A stretch of 64,000 nucleotides of DNA from contig NC_065908.1 of assembly GCF_905147045.1 (NCBI RefSeq), positions 1,860,001 to 1,924,000 on the forward strand, written 5' to 3'. Of this stretch, positions 1-11,700 are shown one piece after another. The translations under genes were made by a program, and so were the position numbers. The DNA comes from Nymphalis io (Eukaryota > Arthropoda > Insecta > Lepidoptera > Nymphalidae). The stretch's first letter is position 1; each line of letters begins with the position of its first letter. Under the pieces are notes generated by a model. The model saw nothing but the letters and a program-made list of their open reading frames with translations. It was not told the DNA's origin and made no database searches.

Positions 1-151
1 GTTGATTTTTAAAAGGTTTCTTTGTTTTGTCAAAGCCTTTTTCGACTAGGTATGATGATGGAAAAGCGATAAGGTATTTTTCAAATCAAAGCAATGTTCT
101 ACAAAGAACTGTGTTTTATACTGTGTTTCAATGTTGCGTTGCAACCAGGAC

Positions 152-445
152 TTTTTTTTTTATAGAATAGGAAGGCGGACGAGCATATGGACCACCTGAT
201 GGTAAGTGGTCACCAACGCCCTTAGACATTGGCATTGTAAGAAATGCCAACCATCGCTTACATATCCAATGCGCCACCAACCATGGGAACTAAGATTTTA
301 TGTCCCTTGTGCCTGTAATTACACTGGCTCGCTCACCCTTTAAACCGGAACACAACAATATCAAGTACTGCTGTTTTGCGGTAGAATATCTGATGAGTGG
401 GTGGTACCTACCCAGACGAGCTTGCACAAAGCCCTACCACCAGTA
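152..445 (-). repeat. SINE-like family A, near full length
   Basis: Best-preserved copy of a repeat of about 290 bp. Read on the - strand it begins ACTGGTGGTAGGGCTTTGTG, contains GGTAGGTACCACCCAC and ends CCTATTCTATAAAAAAA, an A-rich tail, so the element's sense strand is -. At least 15 related copies occur in this window, which defines the family. I infer a SINE from its size, A-rich tail and copy number. Confidence 0.8.
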
Positions 446-2712
446 AAAAAGTATAATACTACTTCTGATAGTAAAGTATAATGATACTTCCTACTTAAAT
501 ATTAGACATTCTTATACCAAGTTGGTACACTTTACAAAACTTATAGAGTATCTTGAAAGTTTCAAATAAGAACTTGTGTTAATTGATAGGGGTCGACTTT
601 TAGACCTCGTTGACCCCCAAAACCAGTTTTCGTTTATGTCGACCCCTGGGAAACCGATATCGTCCACTCAGGGAATCCCTGATTTAGACAAGTCACAGCT
701 GATAACATTAGGTGTGTTAAAATATTCTAGACCACAGAATATTATTTTCCAAGTCAGTGGTAATTTTTACTTTAACTATAAAACCTAGATATAATACCTT
801 ACATAATATAATATACACTAATCTGATTCTTATACATGAATATTATAAAGGGAAAAGACTTGTTTGTTTGTAATCGATGAACTCTTTAATTACTGAAGTC
901 ACTTTAATAATTACTTACCATTAAAGGGCTTCTTTATCCAGAAGCAACATAGAGTATTTTATTTCAATAATAATAAGATTACATTCTTAAATAAAGGTAT
1001 TTGTTTATTTTTATTTTATTTTGATAGGACAACAAGGAATACATGTAAGCTTTAAATACATTATGCGTCTATGTGCTCCCTCAATTATAGGAAACCACAG
1101 CATCCATCCCATACAACTAAGTAACAGCTAATATAAATAGTAAAATTAAAATTAAGAACTTTACAAATTTAAAATGATACGGCTTAAAGAACTACTTGTA
1201 AAGTAAGCTAGAAGAAAAAGCGCTATCGAGCTGCTTTATACGCTAGCGCATATGTATGTATGTACACTTAATTACAAATTGAATTCTCGGGCATAGCTAA
1301 TATCGAATAAAAGAGTTTGAATTGAATTCCACACATTACGTTGTTAGGGCCAAAATGCATGCGTTTTTTTCAACACCACTACATTATGTCTGAATTATAG
1401 TTGTACGCTAATCGTTCGCTTGTACGCTGCGTACCTTGTTATTTGGGGACATTGTGTAAAATGCATAAAAAGAAAGATTAATTACAAGTAAATACATCGT
1501 GCATGTAATCCTAAAACACACTATAGTAAATTAAAAAGATTATTTACAAAAATGTATATAATGGTATTTGTAAAGCGAGCCAGCTGAAAAAGATATTTTG
1601 CCTGTAATTTTGTTTCCCAAGTACACTATTGTTAGTGAACGCTGAAATACTTAATGATATCGATATGAGTTGATATTCTTAGCAAAACAATCTTAATCGG
1701 TTATTACGACATTTGCGTGTTGAAAATTGAGTTCGTGTGGCGATAAGAAAATACAATTTTGATGCATAAGTACGTTAAAACTCGTTTTTGAATACAAGTA
1801 TATAAGATTAGCGTTGTTTTATACTAATTATAGATATTAAAGACATGTATCTACTAATTACATAATTACCATGACATCTTAACCCAAAATTAGGTCATCA
1901 ACATCGTTCATACTAGAAGTTCTATAATGGCTGGTGTAGGCAATTTGACTGAATACTTGTAATCTAATTATAACAGGTGGGCTTATTATAGGGGATTAAC
2001 GGAATGTTATTGTACGAATGAGGTTTGAAACTGCGTTCGAAAATGGAATAATCGATTTTTTTGACACATCTTTTTTTAATGCTTTATTTATTGAAATTAA
2101 AGCTCAAAATATTCTGCCAATATAATTCTGACGTTTAAGCTGGTATGTCATCTCGCTTTGATATTGGATTTATGGATAATAGGATAAAACCAGCTTTATT
2201 AGTCCAGATATATAATCATATTCTAAATATAAAGCCACTAATGTAAAGTACCCGATGGATACGAAAGTAGGATTTCGTAATAAAATAAAATTAATGCGGG
2301 CTTCGAACCTAATTTAGTATTATCATAAATTCATTTTTGAATTAAATGACAAATAAAGGAATTTTAGGAGAACCAACTAAAATAAAAAATAAAAATCCAG
2401 AGTATCTACATATGAATATTTTTTTTAGATCAATAGGTGTGTTAAAATATAATTAAAGTTAAGCATGTGTACATGCTTTCCGTGTATATTTACACATTAG
2501 ACAACGGTATACGACTTTGTTCTGGCAGCGGCATTATAACTACCTCAAAAATTCTTTGAAAACATATAAATGCTAAAAAAATCCAGAAATACCTTCTATT
2601 ATCTTTCGCTTGAGTTTATATACTGTTTTCAAGTACCTTAGTCTGTTTGTTTGTCTGCATTCCTATTGTTAATGAAATAATTATGTTTCTCGTATAGATT
2701 TAGCCTGCGGGG
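446..2712. other. Upstream DNA of trpl without a recognised gene
   Basis: AT-rich sequence. A block at about 560-740 is less AT-rich and open on the + strand for 70 codons from 576. It contains the inverted pair GGGGTCGAC / GTTGACCCCC. I do not recognise its translation and it may be a scrap of a mobile element or an exon of an upstream gene. Nothing else stands out apart from the homeodomain-type site. Confidence 0.4.
1960..1970 (+). promoter_or_regulatory. P3-type paired homeodomain site upstream of trpl
   Basis: TAATCTAATTA matches TAATYNRATTA exactly. That is the palindromic P3/RCSI-like site used in insect photoreceptor promoters by Pax6 and Otd-class factors. It lies about 0.8 kb upstream of the trpl ATG; the transcription start is unknown. 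Chance matches are expected in DNA this AT-rich. Confidence 0.3.
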
Positions 2713-2748
2713 ATGCATAGCCCTTCATCTCTATTAAACAGCCGATAA
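2713..2748 (+). other. Short upstream ORF just before the trpl start
   Basis: A 12-codon frame, including the stop, starts at ATG 2713 and ends 5 nt before the trpl ATG. It matters only if this DNA is in the mature 5' UTR. A possible acceptor (CGTATAG) at about 2692-2698 would place it there. Confidence 0.3.
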
Positions 2749-2753
2749 TTACA

Positions 2754-5700
2754 ATGGGTGACGGAAAAGATTTAGAATGCGTAAGTTGAAATATTTCATA
2801 TTATTTTATTTAATTATAGGTATTATTGTGTTGTTTATTTAATTTAAATATTAAAATTAAATAAATCTGTTCAAACACAATTTATTTTTAATTAAATATA
2901 AGAACAAGGCAACGTTTCTTAATAATGAAACAATAAGCTAAGTAAATAAATTTGTTATTAAGCTAGTAGTTATTTTTTATTTATATATATATATCTATAA
3001 AAGATTTTTAACTATAAATAAGTATATTAAAATTTGTCAATAGTAGTATACATACAAAGAACAATTTCTTTATAGAAGATTATAAATAAATTGTTCTTAA
3101 TAATATTCTTGTTCAGTAATAATATTCCTGAAAAGTATTTTTTGGAACCTCTACCCTCTATAATCGATGATCTCTTACAATTTGTAGTTATTCTGTACAA
3201 AGGGAACAATTGGTTCATCAGAACAAACTAAGAACTTAATCGTGAAATGTCAGAAAGTGATATGCGATATTCGCTACAATCATTATAATATTCAAAGGAT
3301 ACATGTATCAAAATGGCATATAACCTTAATCAATTTGTAACACTTTATAATCCAACGTAAGCAAAGCTACAATACAAGCAAAAAAGCAAAAAAATATATT
3401 GATATTTTTTGTAAAGATCTTCTTCTTTATAACACAAAGATAACTTAATTTATTTAGTATTTCAAGTTATTATAATTTAAATTTACAATGTACATAAAGG
3501 AATGTATGTACTATGTTTAAAAGTAAATATGATAAGTAAAACTAAATCCCAACCAGTTCGCCCTTCAAACAATATTTCAAGAGTATAATAATAATATTGT
3601 AAATTGTCACGTGTTGTATGTTTGTAATCGCATTGGCTTCATAATTTAATATATGTGTAAGAAGTCTGTTAGTCTAACAATCTCAAATGTAAATGAAATT
3701 GATTTCACGTGACATCAAGGCTTTTAATATTATATATTATATATAACTTTAATATTATAATCTGTTCTTATAAATATGCAGTTCATTTATAGTGTTAACT
3801 TTTATTTTTATTTTTATTAAATTTGACATTACATAGAACCTTATACAGCGTACTTAAACTGTTTATTTCTTAAATGTTATTATATTATTACAACTATAAA
3901 ATATATAACAAGGAAAAATTATTGAATTATTTTTAAAACAGGGTGATACCGGCATCACAAGGCGGTCGGTGAAGTTACCGTCGCTGCCCCAAACCTTAAC
4001 CCTTGAAGAGAAAAAATATCTTCTAGCCGTGGAACGGGGGGATATGGCGAATGTAAGAAGGTACGTTTGTTATATTGAATGATATTATAAAAAAATATTA
4101 ATGAATGATCTATTTATTTATTTATTTATTGAGATAGCTACACCATCAACTTATCACTAAACACTTAAAATTAACAACTTAAACAGATACTCTTATGAAG
4201 TGATACGTCTTTAAAGGCGTAAATAACATTCATTATATATAACCAAATAAATAATATAAATAAACCAAACTAACCTATATAAATTAAAATCAAATCTTAA
4301 CCACTAATACAACAGAATTAAACAAATTAAAAAAAAACAACATAAAAACAACAAAATTATTTTAATAATATTAGATAACAAAGTCATAAACAAAGTCGAG
4401 ATGGCCCAGTGGTAAGAATGCGTGAATCTTAACCGATGAACGTCGGTTCAAACCCGGGCAAGCACTTCTGAATTTTCATGTGCTTAATTTCTGTTTATAA
4501 TTCATCTTGTACTTTTCGGTGAAGGAAAACATCGTGAGGAAACCTGCATGTGTCTAATTTCATCGAAATTCTGTCACATGTGTATTCCACCAACCCGCAT
4601 TGGAGCAGCGTGGTGGAATAAGCTCCAAACCCCTCGAAAAGGGAGAGGAAGCCTTAGCCCAGCAGTGGGACATTTACAGGCTGTTACTTACTTTTTTTTC
4701 TAGATAACAAATTATAAAACCAAAATGAGTATAGCATTTATAAACTGAGTCCGATTAATGAGATCTTTCGAAAGTTTAACAAAATTTGTTTTATTATTAA
4801 AAAATATGTCGATATGATATCATGATGACTGACTTTTGCCAAACGAATATTCAGAGAGCGGCAGAATTGAATGAAATAAAATTAAAATTAATAAAAACAG
4901 ATATCTTAAACTACTATATATGTATAGGTTTGTGAATTCGTTATAATATTTCAATGTCGTAGTTTATTAACTGTCATTATTTGTATACGCAGTGGCGTAA
5001 CTAGCTTTTTCGTGTCCCAGTGCAAAACTGGAAGGGTGTCATATAAATTAGTCAAAAGAACGTGGACGAGAAATCGGATGGCTCAGTGGATATACACACT
5101 TGAAACGAAGGAATCTCTACTGAGTTTTAACGTTTTTAATTTGTTCATTTAAAAAATTACTTTTGTATGTTTAAATTTAATTTAAGTCATGTTAAAATAT
5201 TAATAATAAGCCTTATTATACTGTACAGGATTATATAAATGTGATCATACGGAATACATAAATTTTCTTTTTTATTACATGTATATCTATTTTGTTTGAT
5301 GAAAAAGAATGACTATCGATTTTTTTCTTTTCAGTAGAATCTATATTCCGAACCGGTGTAACTTTATATTAAAATTAACCTTGTAAAATGACGATACCAA
5401 AGTGCTCGTAAGACCCGACTTTAAAAAATAATTTATTTCATACGTTTGTTATTATTTCGCCCGATGTACCGTTAGAGTTAAAAATCTCGTTAAAACCCTT
5501 ATTTAATAAGGTTTAATTAATAAATTAAGGTTTAATTTTGAATATAATATTACTTCTACATGTTTTTTTATAAATTCCTATATATTTGTAAAAAAACCTA
5601 CGTATAGTAAATTTAAATTATAGTCGTAATGAAATTTATATAACACTGACGTTTAAAAATCGGATTAGTTCGATCGCGTAGCCTTATGAGATTAATTGAT

Positions 5701-8700
5701 GCAACGCGTCATTGCTCTTAAAAAACTAGTTTTAGAATAATATGCGAGCCATGAACGCCCACGATAGCTATTCTAAATAAATCCTGTGGCTTTGCGTTAT
5801 TTAAATTTATAAAAATAATCGGTTTATTAACCAACTGCATGTTTCTGCTGCTTGTAGTATTACAAGAATAACTTTTTTATTATTTTTATTATATTGTTAT
5901 TGACTGCCTCATTGGTGTAGTGACTTGATGTAAGGCCGCAGACCCGGAGATTCTGGGTTCTATTCCCAGGTCGGGCCAATAAAAAGTAATTGAGTTTTTC
6001 TGTCAGAAAATTCTCAGTAGCATCCCGGAGTCTGGAAGTTGGAAGTGTGTACACTCCTGCCTCGGAAAGCACGGAAAGCCGTTGGTCCTGCGCCTGAACT
6101 CTATCCAGTCGTGTCCCATCGGATTATGAGAGTGAGGGAAGAGAGAGTGCACCTGTGTTTGCATACATACTTGTGCACTATAATATCTCCTGCGTAGTTG
6201 GCTAATCACTTTTGAGATTGGCCGCCGAGGTCAAAATTGGTTTGGAAGACATTATTATTATTATTATATTGTGATAGTATTTTTAATATTTATAAGTTTT
6301 TTTAATGTAATATCTTAAAGCTTTACTAATAAACGTTGTATAGCGCGTGATTAGTTAAACGATGTCGTGTCTTCGATCGATAGCCCATATACATTGTAAG
6401 AAATATCAACCATAAGTAATTCAAATACAATAAAAAATATTTATTTACATGTAATGCATAACTTAAATTACATCTTAATTTCAACGTATATATAATTTTA
6501 AATCAATTCACACATTTAATGTTTAATTTTTAATGTCCCTTTTAATTGGTAAATGTTGATTAGATGCAAATTGCATTTGTAGCGAGATACAATGGTTGAA
6601 AATGTAATTGTAACAAATTCACTAATCCGATTGTATCGTGAGCTCGTATCGAAAACAATTGTTAATTATTTGATTATTCACGTGGATTGTAATAATTTAG
6701 TCAGTGGTGCTTATTTTTGTATTGCCAATTTGTTTATACTGGTAGAAATAAATAATTATGTCGCGGCAGAATAGCTGATGAGTGGGTAGTACCTACCCAT
6801 ACGGGCTTGCACAAAGCCCTACCACCAAGTATGATAATATATAATTATGTACAGGGTTACAGGGTAATATGTCACGATCCTTTTAAAGGGTTATAGTTCA
6901 GGACAATAGCTATCAAATGACCCCCAAAATGCTTATGCAAAAGTGTATCGTTTTCGAGTTATTAATTTTTTAATATTTTTTTTATTTAAAGGATGTTTAA
7001 GATTCTAAAATTCAATAAAAAAAAAATCAACGTATTTTCCCTATTTTTTTTTGTATTTCTTGCTAGGGTACATCCTAGTTAATAATAACCAGTTATAAAA
7101 CAAAAACAATCTTCAAGCATTTTTAAATTACAGATCTAAAACTGTACAACTTTTCGATTTTTAATTTTGATTCTTTAAGTTACTCGCAATTTTTTTGTAA
7201 AAATCACTATGGATCTTATCGTGCGGATCATTTTAAAAACATCTGCGTTTCCTTAGCTATCCATCGGTGCATAAAAAGTACAGTAACAATCATAAACTCA
7301 GGAGAAAATTAGATAACAAAGAGACCAGGTAGGAAATTCTAAGAAATGCTATTGTTAAGAAATTAAATCTGGATCAAAGACAAAAGGACCTCAATGCAAA
7401 GTAGTTAAAGATTATTTTTAATAGGGGTAATAGGTAAAAAAGGAGAGATAAACCAGAGCTGTCATTGCAATTTTGAATTTAAATCAAAAACAAAATACTT
7501 AATCTTTTTAGTTACTCCATACTTTCGAAATTACACTGTTTATTATTCATAATTCGTGTTCAAAATGAGATCCCCTATTTCGTATATAAATACGCATTCT
7601 TTTTCTTAATTCACTTTTTACTACAACACTACTCAAGCTATGTCGAATAGAATTTGCAGCATTCATTATTCTTGTTTTGAGTTCTTCAATTGTTTGTACT
7701 GGTGAAACATCATAAACCAGGCTTTTCATATGCCCCCAGACATAATAGTCCATCGGAGTCAAATCTGGACTTCTCGCTGGCCATGGGATTGGTCCTCCTC
7801 TGCCAATCCATCTATTACGATAATTGCTGTCTAGCCACTGTCTTACGGACATTCGAAAGTGTGCGGGGCAACCATCATGCTGGAATATCATTCTCTGCCT
7901 AAGTGTCAGCGAAACATTTTCGAGTAACTCATGCAGGATTTCTCTAAGCAAGCTTTCATAACTTTCACCATTTAAGTTATCAGGTAGGAAATGTGGCCCA
8001 ATAAGATTATCATTGATAATCCCCATCCAGACGTTTACCGAGAAACGTCTTTGGGAACCGCTTAATCGCTTTTTGTGAGGGTTTCCCTGTTCTTTTTGAG
8101 ACCAATATCGAATATTGTGGTAGTTAGTAATACCATCTTTGTCAAACTTTGACTCGTCTGTCCATAAAATTTTTCTCAAAAAATTGGGATTTTCTGCATC
8201 ACAGTGTAGCATAAATCGGCAAAAATCTAAACGTCTTGCAGGATCTCCTTCTTCAATCACGTGTACGGGTGTGTAATGGGATACAATCCAGCCGCGTGGA
8301 CAGTAAACCAGACTCTCCATTGAGATACGCCCAGTCGGTTTGCCACAATATTGGTGGAAACTGTAGGGTCCTCTCGAAAATGACGAATAATTACATCTTC
8401 TTCATCTGGAGAACGGACACGAGGGCGTCCGGAATCAGATTGTCTCCTTTGCACGCGACCAGTTTCTCTAATTCGACGATACACACCAATAAAGACACTA
8501 TTGTCAGGTGTCCGGCGATCCGGAAATCGACGATTATACTCACGACGAGCAGCTGCGGCGTCACCGTTACAATATCCATAGCAAAATAAAATGTCAGCGT
8601 ATTCCTCATTAGAGTACGGACGACGAGAAGAATTTTGTTCTGCAGCCATAATAGTCCTTTTTACGCGCCAAGTTATCATAAACACAAATCACAAATTCCT

Positions 8701-11700
8701 TTTAGCTAGCCGAGTCACGAAGTTGTAAGAAACAGAGTCCAGTAAACGAAGCGGTTTTTTTTTAAAAATTTAAGAGATGAATATTCACTAAAGCGCGTCC
8801 ACACTATACGAGCAGTGCAAGTACAGTGAGTATTATGTACCCCGACAAGGTTTTATTACTCTTATTCCTAAAAGAAATGAGATAAAAGGAAATTAGAAAA
8901 AATGACGGTAAATTCAAAGGAATTGATAATAGTATTCCACAAACAGCTCTGGTTTATCTCTCCTTTTTTACCTATTACCCCTATTAAAAATAATCTTTAA
9001 CTACTTTGCATTGAGGTCCTTTTGTCTTTGATCCAGATTTAATTTCTTAACAATAGCATTTCTTAGAATTTCCTATCTGGTCTCTTTGTTATCTAATTTT
9101 CTCCTGAGTTTATGATTGTTACTGTACTTTTTATGTACCGATGGATAGCTAAGGAAACGCAGATGTTTTTAAAATGATCCGCACGATAAGAGCCATAGTG
9201 ATTTTTACAAAAAAATTGCGAGTAACTTAAAGAATCAAAATTAAAAATCGAAAAGTTGTACAGTTTTGGATCTGTAATTTAAAAATGCTTGAAGATTGTT
9301 TTTGTTTTATAACTGGTTATTATTAACTAGGATGTACCCTAGGAAGAAATACAAAAAAAATAGGGAAAATACGTTGATTTTTTTTTATTGAATTTTAGAA
9401 TCTTAAACATCCTTTAAATAAAAAAAATATTAAAAAAAATTAATAACTCGAAAACGATACACTTTTGCATAAGCATTTTGGGGGTCATTTGATAGCTATT
9501 GTCCTGAACTATAAACCTTTAAAAGGATCGTGACATATTACCCTGTAACCCTGTATATAATACCACATTAACATTTAGTAAGGGGCATATGTTGAATAAT
9601 TGTTATCCTATGTGACTTTATTTTTTATTTATAGAATGATTCAAAAAGCGCATTGCAAGGAGGACATAGATATTAACTGCGTGGACGCTCTCGGCCGTGG
9701 TGCCTTGACCCTGGCTATCGACGGTGAGAATCTGGAGATGGTGGAACTGTTGGTAGTCATGGGTGTGGCTACGAGGGATGCTCTATTACAAGCCATTAAT
9801 GCCGAGTTCGTGGAAGCTGTTGAACTATTGCTTGAGCATGAGGAATTAATACATAAGCACCCTGAACCTTATGTAAGATGTTAAAAGCTGTTTTTGTATT
9901 AAATAGCTTGATAACAATTTATTATAGTAGAAATAAACATATAGTAAATACAATATACATAGTTGCTATTTATCATTGATTTATATTATATAATGTTTTG
10001 AAGTTATAACGTTTTAAAATAATCGCTTGTAAAAGCTCTAAGAAGTTTTTATTCAGTTTAATGATTCAATCATAAAATTTATAAATTTAATACATAGCAA
10101 ATAAATATTGTCGACGAGAAGTGTCTTAATCTAGTTATGTTTCGATGAAGATTTATTTTTTATAGTTTTGTAATTATTTTTTTCTTTACTTAGAGTTGGC
10201 AAAAAATAGATCCGAACACAGCCATGTTTACACCGGATATTACGCCTCTGATGTTGGCGGCTCATAAGAACAATTATGAAATTATTAAGATTCTACTCGA
10301 TCGAGGCGCTACATTACCTGATCCTCATGATATAAGGTAATTGTATAACTTAAATTTCTAGCGGCCTCACTTACCTCACCTCACCTTTGCTTAACGAGTC
10401 ATTAAACAATGTCGTGTCTTCTCTTTCGTATGTCAAATCTTGTTTAAATATAATCCAACGGCTTCAACGGATTTACGTGCTGTCTGAAGCATGTGTAGGT
10501 AACACTGTCAAACTTCCAAACTTCAGGCTGCTATTAAGAGCTTATTGAAACCAAAACCCAATAATTTTCCATTGATACACAGTTTTATGACAAAAACATA
10601 GATTTACTTTGATGTCAATCTAAACTCATTATTAAAAAAAATACTTTGAATAATTTATATATTATTAGCTTGAATGAAAGTAAAAAATAAACAATGTTTA
10701 CAGATGTGGCTGCGATGAATGTATTCGGGAAACAAACGAGGATTCTCTCCGTCATTCTATGGCTCGTTTAAACGCTTACAGAGCGCTGGCATCACCGTCT
10801 CTTATCGCGCTGTCTGCTACTGACCCCATCCTCACCGCTTTCCAACTGTCTTGGGAGTTAAGGAATTTGGCTTTTACTGAACAGGTCATTAAATGTTATT
10901 TCTAAACATATGTTGTTACAAAATTAAGTTTAAGTGTATATAGTTTTCTTTAAATCTAAAATATTATTGATTTGCGAAGAATTTACAAAAAAGTTTATAT
11001 AATATTCCAATAGGAAAGTAAAGCCGAATATCTAGAACTTCGCCGCAAAGCACAAAAGTTCGCTGTTGATCTCCTAGATCAGTCTCGCAGCTCGCAGGAA
11101 CTGGCCATAATCTTGAATCATGACCCTGAAGAGCCGCCTTTCGAGGAGGGAGAGCATATGAAACTAGCAAGATTGGAGTTGGCTATTGACTTTAAGCAGA
11201 AAAAGGTATGCCAACATAAGGAAATTTACGCCATGAAATTTCAGTGAATACATTTAAATGTTCAATTGAAAAATCATAATCTGCTAATTGTGTACAAAAA
11301 TGATTTTTAATCTCTACTAATTGAATATATATTAAATAGAAAATAAGTAGCTTATTTTCACACGGCTTCGTGTGAATACATAAAATAGTACCAGATAAAA
11401 GTAAGCGACAAAATATTAATCAATTAAAAGATAACGTTACCCAACAGTTTGTCGCTCACCCGAACATTCAACAGCTGTTAGCCACAATTTGGTACGAAGG
11501 TGTACCAGGTTTCCGTAGGAAGAGTGCCTTCGAGAAGATTATGATCATCATACGAGTAGCATTATTGTTTCCATTTTACTGCATGACATACATGATAGCT
11601 CCGAACTGTTCAACTGGAAAATTAATGAGAAAACCCTTCATGAAGTTCCTGATCCATGCGTCGAGTTATTTGTTCTTTTTATGTAAGTTTTCATTTATTT

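Larger units (their letters stand above)
6850..9555. mobile_element. Tc1/mariner-type DNA transposon with 613-bp terminal inverted repeats
   Basis: Both ends carry TACAGGGTTACAGGGTAATA in inverted orientation. The match runs inward for 613 bp on each side (6850-7462 and 8943-9555) with only scattered differences. The 1480-bp core encodes a transposase on the - strand, broken by one frameshift. It lies in trpl intron 2, so the transposase is antisense to trpl. A clean TA duplication is not evident at the ends. Confidence 0.9.

Noticed and set aside
4395..4470. True tRNA gene at the head of the family B repeat
   Set aside because: A and B boxes are present but no cloverleaf closes, and the same unit recurs with a long non-tRNA body: a SINE.
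5860..6209. Two 68-70-codon frames on the - strand
   Set aside because: They lie over a family C SINE and have no protein similarity.
8236..8589. 117-codon frame on the + strand
   Set aside because: Shadow of the transposase on the opposite strand.
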